Assembly (NCBI GenBank): GCA_002396645.1
Contig: DGYI01000003.1
Location: forward strand, 42,551 to 106,550
Reading direction: 5' to 3'
Length of the DNA stretch: 64,000 bases
DNA from: Firmicutes bacterium UBA5010
GTDB lineage: Bacteria > Bacillota > Clostridia > Tissierellales > Sedimentibacteraceae
The notes beneath the pieces are model-generated. The model was given only the letters and a program-made list of their open reading frames with translations, was not told the DNA's origin and made no database searches. Positions 53,643 to 61,927 of the stretch are shown here, one piece after another. The position numbers were made by a program, and so were the translations under genes. Numbering within the stretch: position 1 is the first letter of the stretch; each line of letters opens with the position of its first letter.

Positions 53643-54534
53643 AAAAACTAAATATATACTAAGACAGGCCTTTCAGAGCGTATTTAGAAATAAAATGATG
53701 GGCATGGCATCAATCGGATCTGTTACGGCCGTATTAGTAATTTTAGGATACATAATGATGCTTATACTTAATATAAATAATGCCGCACTGATAACAAAAG
53801 AAGAATTTGACGAGATAGCTGTATATATAATTGAAGAAGCAACGGATCAAGAAATAAAACAGCTTGGAGAAGACATAAAAAAGATTAACGGTGTACTTAC
53901 TGTAGTTTACAGGCCTAAGGATACTGCATTAGAAGAAGAAAAAATGAAATGGGGCGATGATGCTTATCTTTTAGAAGGTCTCAGAAGAAACCCTCTCCCT
54001 AATACATATGTTGTTCAGTTAAAAGATGTAAAATATTCAGATTATGTAATTCAAGAAATAAAAAGAAGCGGATTCGTTGAAGATACAAGATATTATCAAG
54101 AGGCTGTCAAAAGCTTGATATCTATATCGGATATGCTTAAGCGAATAGGGGTCGTTATAATAAGTATATTGATATTTATAAGTGTTTTTATAATATCAAA
54201 CACTATAAAAATTACTGTGGTATTCAGGAGAAAAGAGATAGAGCTGATGCAGTATATAGGTGCAACCAACGGATATGTCAGAGGACCCTTTATAATAGAG
54301 GGCATAGTATTAGGCATAATAGGCTCGGCTATTGCAATAGGTATAATAGCCCTTAGCTATAATTATTTTACAGGATATCTTACACAATATTTTGCATTGC
54401 TGTCGGGATTTTCGACATATATAGTCAAATTTAATTTAATTTTTAAAGATATCGCTATAATTTTTGTTACGATAGGTGTCGGAATAGGAACTCTCGGAAG
54501 TCTTATTTCGCTGAAAAAATTCTTAAATGCGTAG
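53632..54534 (+). CDS. ftsX: Cell division protein FtsX
   Basis: A 300-residue type VII ABC membrane protein: short cytoplasmic N terminus with RQAFQSVFRNKMMGMASIGS, TM1, an extracytoplasmic loop of about 130 residues, then three helices with FRRKEIELMQYIGATNGYVR, the FtsX motif. It couples ATP hydrolysis by FtsE to activation of the wall hydrolase. The next gene encodes the probable extracellular partner. Confidence 0.94.
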   Translation: MSSKKTKYILRQAFQSVFRNKMMGMASIGSVTAVLVILGYIMMLILNINNAALITKEEFDEIAVYIIEEATDQEIKQLGEDIKKINGVLTVVYRPKDTALEEEKMKWGDDAYLLEGLRRNPLPNTYVVQLKDVKYSDYVIQEIKRSGFVEDTRYYQEAVKSLISISDMLKRIGVVIISILIFISVFIISNTIKITVVFRRKEIELMQYIGATNGYVRGPFIIEGIVLGIIGSAIAIGIIALSYNYFTGYLTQYFALLSGFSTYIVKFNLIFKDIAIIFVTIGVGIGTLGSLISLKKFLNA

Positions 54535-54543
54535 AGGAGGAGT

Positions 54544-55689
54544 ATGAGTTTGAAAAAGTCAATAAGCTTAGTATTAATTATTATTATGTTTTTATTTGCA
54601 TTTAGACCTGTAGATGTAAGTGCAAGCAGTATATCCGACTTACAGCAGAAAATGCAGGAAAACAGTAAAAAAATTGAAGCTCTTAAAGCAGAGATACAAA
54701 AACTTAAAGGAGAAAGTGCTTCCACCGCAAATGAGATTTCAAAATTAGACTTAGAGCTGGAAAGCTTGAATGCAGAGGCGGATGGTCTGCAGCTTGAAAT
54801 CGATGATTTAAACTCTAAGATTGAGGCAAATGAGATTGCTATAGAAGATTTGGGCATAAAAATAGCTGAAAATAATCTGATACTTGAACAAAGACTAAGG
54901 GCTTCTTATAAAAGAGGTGATGTCGGATACATAGAAATAGTTTTGAATTCTGAAAATTTGATTGATGCGCTTACCCGAATGGATATGATTCAGCTGATAG
55001 TAAAAGAGGATGTCAATTTGCTTAAAGATATACAAGAGCAAAAAACTAACCTGGAAGAATTAAAAGCTCAGCAGGAAAAGGAAAAAGAAGAAGTAGCAAT
55101 AGCTAAATCAAAACTTGAAGACAAAAAAAAGCAAGTTGAAGCATCTCAAAATGCAAAATCAGCATATATGGCAGAACTGCAGAAAGATATGAAGAAAATG
55201 CAGGAAGCAGAGCAAAAAATGGAAAAGGAAAATCTCCAATTCGAGAAAAGAATACAGCAATTGCAGCTTGAGAGTGAATATGCCGGAGGTAAAATGCTAT
55301 GGCCTTTACCGACACATCTTACAAGCATATCATCTCCGTTTGGTAAAAGACCGCATCCACTATACGGATACTGGTCTAATCACAGAGGTGTTGATATAAG
55401 ATGTCCATACAATACAGAAGTATATGCTGCGAACTCAGGAACTGTTATAGTAGCCGAGTTTCATTGGTCATATGGAAATTATGTGATTATTGACCACGGC
55501 GGAAAAATCGCCACTGTTTACGGTCATAATACAAAGCTTTTGGTAAAAGTGGGACAAAAGGTTACAAGAGGTCAAGCAATAGCTTTAAGCGGCTCTACCG
55601 GTGAATCTACAGGTCCGCACTTACACTTTGAGGTCAGAGAGAATGGTGTTGTTGTAGACCCGATGCCATATTTGCCAAAAATATATTAA
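54544..55689 (+). CDS. Secreted coiled-coil M23 peptidase / murein hydrolase activator
   Basis: A 381-residue exported protein: signal peptide to about residue 27 (cleavage near DVSAS), a long coiled coil (about 28-245, e.g. LQQKMQENSKKIEALKAEIQ), and a LytM domain with HRGVDIRCPYNTEVYAANSG, GNYVIIDHGG, TVYGHNTKLLVKVGQ and GPHLHFEVRENG. The zinc-ligand residues (HxxxD, HLH) are present, so it is probably an active endopeptidase rather than a degenerate EnvC. ftsE-ftsX-M23 order implies direct control by FtsEX. GGAGGAG precedes ATG. Confidence 0.93.
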   Translation: MSLKKSISLVLIIIMFLFAFRPVDVSASSISDLQQKMQENSKKIEALKAEIQKLKGESASTANEISKLDLELESLNAEADGLQLEIDDLNSKIEANEIAIEDLGIKIAENNLILEQRLRASYKRGDVGYIEIVLNSENLIDALTRMDMIQLIVKEDVNLLKDIQEQKTNLEELKAQQEKEKEEVAIAKSKLEDKKKQVEASQNAKSAYMAELQKDMKKMQEAEQKMEKENLQFEKRIQQLQLESEYAGGKMLWPLPTHLTSISSPFGKRPHPLYGYWSNHRGVDIRCPYNTEVYAANSGTVIVAEFHWSYGNYVIIDHGGKIATVYGHNTKLLVKVGQKVTRGQAIALSGSTGESTGPHLHFEVRENGVVVDPMPYLPKIY

Positions 55690-55713
55690 ATACATAAAAA
55701 ACAATAATAAAAC

Positions 55714-55750
55714 AAAACCAGCATAACTTATAAGAGATGCTGGTTTTTTA
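55714..55750 (+). terminator. Rho-independent terminator after the ftsEX operon
   Basis: AAAACCAGCAT (55714-55724) pairs with ATGCTGGTTTT (55737-55747), with a T tract. It lies before the convergent FtsH-type gene. Confidence 0.88.
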
Positions 55751-55773
55751 TGTGTGCCCAATATGTGCACAAT

Positions 55774-57315
55774 CTAATTTGTCTGTGTCTCATATTTAAA
55801 TTGATCAAATATTTCCTCAAGCTTATAAGAGTCTATACACTCGTATTTCATAAGATATTGTGCGATATATTCTGTTACGTCTTTGTTAGCTTCCAACAGA
55901 GCAATAGAATTTTTATATAGTTTTTTTATAAGCTCTGAGGCTTCAAGCTTTATAGGCTCTACAAAGTATTTAAATAACTGTTCATCAATATAAAAGTTTT
56001 CAAGGTTTTGGCTCATTCCGTAGTTACATATCATTTCATATACTAAATTAGTTGATTCTTTTAAATCATTAGATGCTCCTGAAGATATTTCTCCTACAAA
56101 TATTTCTTCTGCCGCTCTTCCGGCCAAAAAAACAGTAATTCTGTTATACAGCTCATTTTTAGTGTACAAGTATTTATCTTCAATAGGAAATTTCATCACA
56201 TATCCTAGAGCCTTATCTCTCGGTATGATAGAAATTTTTTGAATTTTGTCTATGTTCAACACTTTTGCGGCAACAGCGTGACCTGCTTCATGGTATGCAA
56301 CAGTTTGTTTTTCTTTTTTGCTGACAGTAGGATTTTTTATTTCAAGTCCCGCTGCTATCTTTTCTATGGCAAATTCAAAATTTTCCTGCAGTATTTTTTT
56401 GTTTTTATCTCTTATGGCCTTCAGCGCAGCTTCGTTTGCAATATTTGCCAACTGTGCTCCGGAGAATCCATGTGTTTTGTTAGCGATATCGGATAAATTG
56501 ATTTTCTTGTCAAGAGGCTTATTCTTAGTGTGAACCTCAAGTATTTTTAATCTCGAGTTATAATTTGGATTGCCTACATATATCTTTCTGTCAAATCTGC
56601 CCGGCCTTAAAAGAGCTTCATCAAGTAAATCAATTCTGTTTGTAGCGGCAATTACAACAACATTTTGCACGTTATTAAATCCGTCGAGCTCAACCAATAG
56701 TTGATTTAAGGTTTGGTCTTTTTCGTTATTGCTTTCTGAGTTTCTTTTGCCTCCTAAAGCGTCTATCTCGTCAATAAATACTATGCTTGGAGCTTCTTTT
56801 TTTGCTCTTTCAAATAAACTTCTTACTCGCTTTGCCCCTACGCCGACATACTTTTCCACAAATTCCGAGCCGCTTGCATATATAAAGTTAGCCTTTGCTT
56901 CACCGGCAATAGCCTTTGCGAGAATTGTTTTTCCTGTTCCCGGAGGACCGTAAAGTATGGCACCACGAGGAATTTTTGCGCCCATAGACGTATATTTTTG
57001 TTCATTGTTTAAAAAATCAATTATGTCATTAAAGTCATCTTTAATTTCTTCAAGTCCGGCAATATCTTCAAATGAAAATCTGGAAACCTCTACTTCACTG
57101 TTTTTTTTATCAAAGCTGTTAATAGGTACCGAAAACTCATCAGCTTCTTTAATATCTTTCTTTTTGTTTGCAAAAAAATATGCTATCATAGCTATTAGAT
57201 ATATAACCAGAGGCAAATAGAACAAAATTGATAGGGCAAATATTTTTGATAAAGCATATATTAAGATATTATATATAACAAAAATAAAGGTTAGAAGGTA
57301 AAATTTGCTATTCAT
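55774..57315 (-). CDS. Short FtsH-type AAA+ zinc protease
   Basis: The 513-residue protein has two adjacent membrane segments at the N terminus (about 5-25 and 30-50), then AAA+ and M41 domains: FEDIAGLEEIKDDF, Walker A GPPGTGKTILAKAIA, pore loop FVEKYVG, Walker B IVFIDEIDALGG, SRH ATNRIDLLDEALLRPGRFD, zinc site AYHEAGHAVAA and AASNDLKEST. Canonical FtsH has an extracytoplasmic domain of about 75 residues between its helices and is about 600-700 long; here that domain is essentially absent. A second, canonical FtsH elsewhere in the genome is likely. GGAG lies just upstream of ATG 57315. Confidence 0.9.
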   Translation of the reverse strand: MNSKFYLLTFIFVIYNILIYALSKIFALSILFYLPLVIYLIAMIAYFFANKKKDIKEADEFSVPINSFDKKNSEVEVSRFSFEDIAGLEEIKDDFNDIIDFLNNEQKYTSMGAKIPRGAILYGPPGTGKTILAKAIAGEAKANFIYASGSEFVEKYVGVGAKRVRSLFERAKKEAPSIVFIDEIDALGGKRNSESNNEKDQTLNQLLVELDGFNNVQNVVVIAATNRIDLLDEALLRPGRFDRKIYVGNPNYNSRLKILEVHTKNKPLDKKINLSDIANKTHGFSGAQLANIANEAALKAIRDKNKKILQENFEFAIEKIAAGLEIKNPTVSKKEKQTVAYHEAGHAVAAKVLNIDKIQKISIIPRDKALGYVMKFPIEDKYLYTKNELYNRITVFLAGRAAEEIFVGEISSGASNDLKESTNLVYEMICNYGMSQNLENFYIDEQLFKYFVEPIKLEASELIKKLYKNSIALLEANKDVTEYIAQYLMKYECIDSYKLEEIFDQFKYETQTN

Positions 57316-57479
57316 TTTAGCTCCTTTTTAAACTTATTTTTTAAATATTATACGGATATTATTGACTAAACAGCAAAAAACTATTACCAAAATCAAAAAA
57401 ATAATCATATTATTTTTAAATTATGAAAATAATAAATCAAAAAAATTCAAAAATAAATTATTAATATTTAAAAATATTG

Positions 57480-57650
57480 TTGACATTTTACAGTTTAGAC
57501 TATATACTGTTATAGTGACAAGAAGAAGTAACCGCTTCTCACCTTATGGCGTACATAGTGATTTTATACTGTGATACTGTTAGTAAGGTTATCATAAAAG
57601 GTACAGTTTTTTTGTATGTTGGAGATAGCGGTTTGTAGCTATCTTTTTTA
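57480..57650 (+). promoter_or_regulatory. Promoter and attenuator leader of infC-rpmI-rplT (L20/IF3 leader type)
   Basis: Promoter TTGACA (57480-57485), 17 bp, TATACT (57503-57508). The leader then shows AGAAGTAACCGCTTCT (about 57524-57539), several interacting ACTGT/ACAGT segments, and ends in a terminator AGATAGC (57623-57629) / GCTATCT (57638-57644) with a T tract, 13 nt before the infC ribosome binding site. In Firmicutes this operon is autoregulated by L20 through a leader that controls such a terminator; the same mechanism is inferred. It is the only content of the 57316-57677 gap besides AT-rich sequence. Confidence 0.75.
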
Positions 57651-57677
57651 TTGCGATATTGTAGGAGGTGTGTTTTT

Positions 57678-58184
57678 ATTAAAGAACTTCAAATTAACGA
57701 ACAGATTCGTGAAAAGGAAGTAAGAGTCATTGACTCGGATGGGACTCAGTTAGGAGTTATAAGCATAGATGAAGCTTTAAATCTTGCTGAAAAACAAAAA
57801 TTAGATTTAGTTAATATATCACCGAACGCTGTACCACCGGTTTGTAAAATTATGAGCTATGGTAAGTATAAGTATGAATTAGCTAAGAAGGAAAAGGAAT
57901 CTAAGAAAAAACAAAAGATTATTAATGTAAAAGAAATTAGATTAACCCCAAATATAGAAGAGCATGATTTAGGAGTAAAGGCTAAAAATGCTTCTAAATT
58001 TTTGGAGGATGGAGACAGAGTTAAGGTCGTTGTAAGATTTAGGGGTAGAGAAATAGGATATTCAGAAATCGGACAGCAGGTTTTAATGAAATTTGCTGAA
58101 TTAACAGGCGAAAAATCAACAATTGATAAGATGCCTAAAATTGAAGGCAGAAATATGATAATGTTTTTAAATCCTAAGAATTAA
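57678..58184 (+). CDS. infC: Translation initiation factor IF-3, AUU start
   Basis: The 168-residue protein (KELQINEQIREKEVRVIDSD, GTQLGVISIDEALNLAEK, then the C-terminal domain with IRLTPNIEEHDLGVKAKNA, VKVVVRFRGREIGYSE) is full-length IF-3. No ATG, GTG or TTG occurs in frame at the right place; AGGAGGTG at 57663-57670 points to ATT at 57678. AUU initiation of infC is well known in other bacteria, where IF-3 represses itself by discriminating against the codon. First gene of infC-rpmI-rplT. Confidence 0.94.
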   Translation: MKELQINEQIREKEVRVIDSDGTQLGVISIDEALNLAEKQKLDLVNISPNAVPPVCKIMSYGKYKYELAKKEKESKKKQKIINVKEIRLTPNIEEHDLGVKAKNASKFLEDGDRVKVVVRFRGREIGYSEIGQQVLMKFAELTGEKSTIDKMPKIEGRNMIMFLNPKN

Positions 58185-58213
58185 CATAAGTAACATAAGA
58201 AGGAGGAAAAGAA

Positions 58214-58408
58214 ATGCCAAAAGTAAAAACAAACAGATCAGCAGCTAAGAGATTTACTAAAACAGGAAGCGGAAAGTTTAAAAGAGCGAAATCTGGAAAG
58301 AATCATTTTACAGGTAAAAAAGATAGTAAATCAATAAGAAGTTTAAGAAAAGGTACTTTAGTGTCTGATGTAGATACTCCAAGAATAAGAGAAATATTAC
58401 CATACTAA
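58214..58408 (+). CDS. rpmI: 50S ribosomal protein L35
   Basis: A 64-residue basic protein beginning MPKVKTNRSAAKRFTKTGSG, with FKRAKSGKNHFTGKKDSKSI and the terminal REILPY; normal L35 length. GGAGGAAA precedes ATG. Second in the operon. Confidence 0.97.
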   Translation: MPKVKTNRSAAKRFTKTGSGKFKRAKSGKNHFTGKKDSKSIRSLRKGTLVSDVDTPRIREILPY

Positions 58409-58435
58409 GAATAACCATAAAGGAGGAAATTTAAA

Positions 58436-58780
58436 ATGGCAAGAGTTAAAAGAGCCGTTAACGCTAAAAAGAATCATCGTAAAGTCCTAAAACTTGCTAA
58501 AGGATACTATGGTGCTAAAAGTAAATTATATAAAATGGCTAATCAGGCAGTGATGAAATCACTTGCTTATGCATATGTAGGAAGAAAGCAAAAGAAAAGA
58601 GAATACAGACAATTGTGGATAGCAAGAATCAATGCTGCTACAAGAGCAAACGGTATTTCATACAGCAAATTCATAAGCGGATTAAAGCAGGCTAATGTTG
58701 AAATTAATAGAAAGATGCTTTCTGAAATGGCTATACATGATCCGGCTGGATTCACTAAACTTGTAGAATTAGTAAAATAG
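58436..58780 (+). CDS. rplT: 50S ribosomal protein L20
   Basis: A 114-residue basic protein beginning [20 protein letters not shown] with [20 protein letters not shown] and [19 protein letters not shown] core (here [16 protein letters not shown]). It binds 23S rRNA early in assembly and its own leader mRNA in Firmicutes. Ends the operon. Confidence 0.97.
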   Translation: MARVKRAVNAKKNHRKVLKLAKGYYGAKSKLYKMANQAVMKSLAYAYVGRKQKKREYRQLWIARINAATRANGISYSKFISGLKQANVEINRKMLSEMAIHDPAGFTKLVELVK

Positions 58781-58791
58781 GATTTATAATA

Positions 58792-58814
58792 AAAGGCTGG
58801 CAACAGTCTTTTTG
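58792..58814 (+). terminator. Rho-independent terminator after rplT
   Basis: AAAGGCTG-GCAA-CAGTCTTT (one G-U pair, GNRA-type loop) followed by TTTTTGC, 12 nt after the rplT stop. Confidence 0.7.
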
Positions 58815-58842
58815 CTATTTTTGGATTAAATTACGAAAACTG

Positions 58843-58870
58843 TTGAATAATATAAATATTGAGGTATAAT
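58843..58870 (+). promoter_or_regulatory. Putative promoter of ktrB-ktrA
   Basis: TTGAAT (58843-58848), 16 bp, TATAAT (58865-58870), 70 bp upstream of the ktrB start. No ydaO-type c-di-AMP riboswitch is visible in the leader. Confidence 0.6.
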
Positions 58871-58940
58871 ATCACTATGATATTTTAAATAGCAAAAAAC
58901 TATGGAATGTAAATTGTTTAATGAATAGGAGCACTCATTT

Positions 58941-60302
58941 ATGGAGTTCAATAATATTAATGATAATTATTTTAGGAAAAATCCGCACTTGCTTTTTATA
59001 TTGGGATTTGTCGGAGTGATTTTTTTAGGTGCAACCATGCTTAACTTTCCCTTTGCAAGTGTTGATAATAACAGTGTAGGATTTATAGATGCGTTATTTA
59101 CAGCTACATCTGCTGTATGCGTTACAGGTCTGACAGTTGTGACAACAGCTACTCAATGGACAATATTCGGCAAAATCATAATTTTGCTTTTAATACAAAT
59201 CGGCGGACTTGGTCTTATGACTTTGTCAACATTCATATTCTTTTTTTTAGGCAAAAAAATATCTCTTAAGACACGCCTGCTTATAAAAGAAGAGAGAAAT
59301 ATAGATGATTTGCAAGGCGTTGTCAGATTAACCAAAAATGTACTTATATATACATTTACGGTTGAACTTATCGGAGCTTTGGTGTTTTCTTCGGTGTTTT
59401 GTAAAGAATTCGGCTTTGCTACGGGAATTTGGTATTCCGTTTTCCATTCAGTGTCATCTTTTTGCAATGCAGGATTTGATATTGTAGGAGCTAAAAGCTT
59501 TATGCCGTATGTGACCAATCCTATAATAAACATATGCACAACATCATTAATCATTCTTGGAGGATTGGGATATATAGTTATTATAGATTTAATTAAAGCA
59601 AGACGCTTTAAAAAACTCAGTTTACATACAAAAATTGTTTTGATAATGACCTTAATATTATTGGTTACAGGTACAGTTTTATTTTTTGCTTTTGAGTATG
59701 GGAATGATAGTACAATAGGAAAGCTGGATTTTTTCGGCAAGCTTCAGGCATCTTATTTTCAGAGTGTAACTGCCAGAACTGCAGGATATTATACAGTTGA
59801 TATTGCATCCATAAAAGATGCTACATCTATGATGATGATAATGTTTATGTTTATAGGCGGTTCCTCAGGATCTACTGCCGGAGGAATTAAGGTTACTACA
59901 ATGTCAGTTGTTGTTTTAGCTATACACAGCACAATATATGGAAGAAGGGATATAGAAATTTTTCAAAAGCGTATTTCTAATTCGGTTATTATGAAGGCAA
60001 TAACGATTATGGGAATTGCGTTTGCTGTTGTAGTTATAGTTTCAATTATTTTGAGCATAGTTGAAACTTCTGACGGATTTTCATATGTTGATTTGCTGTT
60101 TGAGTCGGTTTCAGCATTCGGAACTACCGGACTTAGCAGAGATGTAACACCTTTTTTAAATAATTTAAGCAAGATAATTATATCTGTCACAATGTTTATA
60201 GGGCGTTTAGGACCTTTTACCATTGCACTTGCTGTTGCTTCACGCCAAAATATAGATAAAAGCAATTACACTTACCCAGAGGGTAAAATTATTATAGGAT
60301 AA
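58941..60302 (+). CDS. ktrB: Trk/Ktr-type potassium channel-transporter, membrane subunit
   Basis: A 453-residue protein of the Trk/Ktr/HKT family with four pore repeats: TATSAVCVTGLTVVTTATQW, SVSSFCNAGFDIVG, SVTARTAGYYTVDI and SVSAFGTTGLSRD, each carrying the selectivity-filter Gly. Length fits KtrB. It forms K+ (usually Na+-linked) uptake with the cytosolic KtrA ring encoded next. The weak ribosome binding site is AGGAGC. Confidence 0.94.
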   Translation: MEFNNINDNYFRKNPHLLFILGFVGVIFLGATMLNFPFASVDNNSVGFIDALFTATSAVCVTGLTVVTTATQWTIFGKIIILLLIQIGGLGLMTLSTFIFFFLGKKISLKTRLLIKEERNIDDLQGVVRLTKNVLIYTFTVELIGALVFSSVFCKEFGFATGIWYSVFHSVSSFCNAGFDIVGAKSFMPYVTNPIINICTTSLIILGGLGYIVIIDLIKARRFKKLSLHTKIVLIMTLILLVTGTVLFFAFEYGNDSTIGKLDFFGKLQASYFQSVTARTAGYYTVDIASIKDATSMMMIMFMFIGGSSGSTAGGIKVTTMSVVVLAIHSTIYGRRDIEIFQKRISNSVIMKAITIMGIAFAVVVIVSIILSIVETSDGFSYVDLLFESVSAFGTTGLSRDVTPFLNNLSKIIISVTMFIGRLGPFTIALAVASRQNIDKSNYTYPEGKIIIG

Positions 60303-60314
60303 CGGAGGATTAAT

Positions 60315-60974
60315 ATGAGACAATTTGTTGTTATAGGCTGTGGAAGATTCGGAGAATCAGTTGCAAAAACATTATATAAATTAGGCTATGACGTACTTGC
60401 GGTTGATAAGGATATCGATATAATTCAAGAAATATCAGAGCATGTAACTCATGCTATTCAAGCTGATTCTGAGGATGAAAATGCTCTGAGAGCTTTGGGT
60501 ATAAGGAATTTTGATGTTGCTGTCATTGCTATAGGCTCAAATATTCAGGCTTCAATTATGGCTACCTTAATTGTTAAGGAGCTTGGAGTTAAGAGAGTAA
60601 TTGCAAAGGCACAAAGTGATATACACGGGAAAGTTTTATATAAGATAGGAGCAGATAAGGTCGTATTTCCGGAAAGGGATATGGGAGTTCGTATAGCTCA
60701 TAATATATTATCATCAAACATACTTGACGTAATTGAATTAATGCCTGATTACAGTATTATCGAGGTTGTTGCACCCGAAGATTGGGAAAATAAGAGCTTG
60801 GTTGATCTAAGACTCCCGAACAGAATGGGAGTAAGTATTATGGCAATAAAAACGGGAGACAGTATTAATATATCGCCGTATGCAGATGATATCATAAAGG
60901 CAGGAGACGTAATTGTTTTATTGGGACATAATGATAATCTAAGAAAAATAGAGCAAAGGGAAATTAAAGATTAA
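60315..60974 (+). CDS. ktrA: Ktr potassium uptake regulatory subunit (RCK)
   Basis: A 219-residue protein with an RCK_N Rossmann domain (FVVIGCGRFGESVAKTLYKL, VLAVDKDIDIIQEIS, VIAIGSNIQASIMATLIVKE) and RCK_C (about 140-219, ending AGDVIVLLGHNDNL). RCK_N binds ATP/ADP and RCK_C binds c-di-AMP in known KtrA proteins. It follows ktrB by 12 nt with GGAGG. Confidence 0.94.
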   Translation: MRQFVVIGCGRFGESVAKTLYKLGYDVLAVDKDIDIIQEISEHVTHAIQADSEDENALRALGIRNFDVAVIAIGSNIQASIMATLIVKELGVKRVIAKAQSDIHGKVLYKIGADKVVFPERDMGVRIAHNILSSNILDVIELMPDYSIIEVVAPEDWENKSLVDLRLPNRMGVSIMAIKTGDSINISPYADDIIKAGDVIVLLGHNDNLRKIEQREIKD

Positions 60975-61047
60975 ATATGACAATAATATACTCAATACAA
61001 AATATTTAGTTTCTTTTAACAGCTTTCTTCCTTAAATATAGCAATTT

Positions 61048-61076
61048 TTATCAATCCTATAAGTTAAAGATATAAT
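61048..61076 (+). promoter_or_regulatory. Putative promoter of the AraC-type gene
   Basis: TTATCA (61048-61053), 17 bp, TATAAT (61071-61076), 23 bp before the start codon. Confidence 0.5.
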
Positions 61077-61098
61077 ACAATATACACAGGTGGTGTTT

Positions 61099-61926
61099 AT
61101 GGATTATAAAGAGCATATTATAAAAGCTGTGGAATACATAGAAGAAAATTTAAAGTATGAAATTGATTTATCTGCTTGTGCGAAAGCATGCGGTTATTCT
61201 CAGTATCACTTTTTACGCGTATTTAAAGCCGTTAGCGGATTTACTCCTGCTGATTATATACGGAAGCGGAGATTGAGTGAAATAGCAAAGCATATGTGTG
61301 GCAATGAAGAATACATTTCTGAAATTGCTTTTGCCTATGGTTTCAATTCAAAGGAAAATTTTATTCGCGCTTTTAAGGCAGAACATCATATTTTGCCCAG
61401 TGAATACAGGTTTGTTAAAAACAGCCTGAAACTCTATGAGCCATTGAGCTTTGAAGTTGTACCATTCAGCATTGAACCCCAAATAATCAATATCGAAGCG
61501 TATTCTCTTACGGTCTATAAGAGCGATGAAAAATCCCCTCCAAGTTTTTGGAATAAGTACAATATTAAAAAGTTATCGCTTTTATTGTCAGGAGGCAAGA
61601 TTTGTGAGGATTTTGGAGTCAGCAGTTGGAATAATGAAGAAAACAGACTTGATTATTATATTGGCATACGAACCGACGAAGCAATGGGAGATACTTCAGG
61701 CACACAGCAAATTTATATAAATGCCGGTCTATATGCAATATTCCAAACACCGCAGTCTTCTCATATCGATTTTGTCAATACTATTCATCGTTCATGGAAT
61801 TATATTTATAGAGTATGGATTCCACAGAGTGAATACGAGCGGACAGAGGACTATGAATTTGAAAGCTATATAGAACAAAGTCGAGTATTTTCAGAGAAAA
61901 TTTTTATTCCGATAAGGAGGAAGTAA
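61099..61926 (+). CDS. AraC-family regulator with GyrI-like effector domain
   Basis: The 275-residue protein has two HTH motifs in residues 1-105 (DLSACAKACGYSQYHFLRVF and ISEIAFAYGFNSKENFIRAF), then an AraC effector-binding/GyrI-like domain of about 155 residues with NKYNIKKLSLLL, YYIGIRTDEAMGD, AGLYAIFQTPQSS, YEFESYIEQ and a terminal EKIFIPIRRK. GyrI-like domains bind small hydrophobic or cationic molecules. ATG 61099 follows AGGTGG. The next gene starts 1 nt after the stop and is probably coregulated. Confidence 0.88.
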   Translation: MDYKEHIIKAVEYIEENLKYEIDLSACAKACGYSQYHFLRVFKAVSGFTPADYIRKRRLSEIAKHMCGNEEYISEIAFAYGFNSKENFIRAFKAEHHILPSEYRFVKNSLKLYEPLSFEVVPFSIEPQIINIEAYSLTVYKSDEKSPPSFWNKYNIKKLSLLLSGGKICEDFGVSSWNNEENRLDYYIGIRTDEAMGDTSGTQQIYINAGLYAIFQTPQSSHIDFVNTIHRSWNYIYRVWIPQSEYERTEDYEFESYIEQSRVFSEKIFIPIRRK

Positions 61927-61927
61927 G

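Noticed and set aside
57362..57574. 70-codon frame upstream of infC
   Set aside because: Runs across the infC promoter and structured leader; lysine/isoleucine-rich AT-driven sequence.
58871..58940. c-di-AMP riboswitch upstream of ktrB
   Set aside because: The leader is too short and lacks the conserved ydaO blocks.
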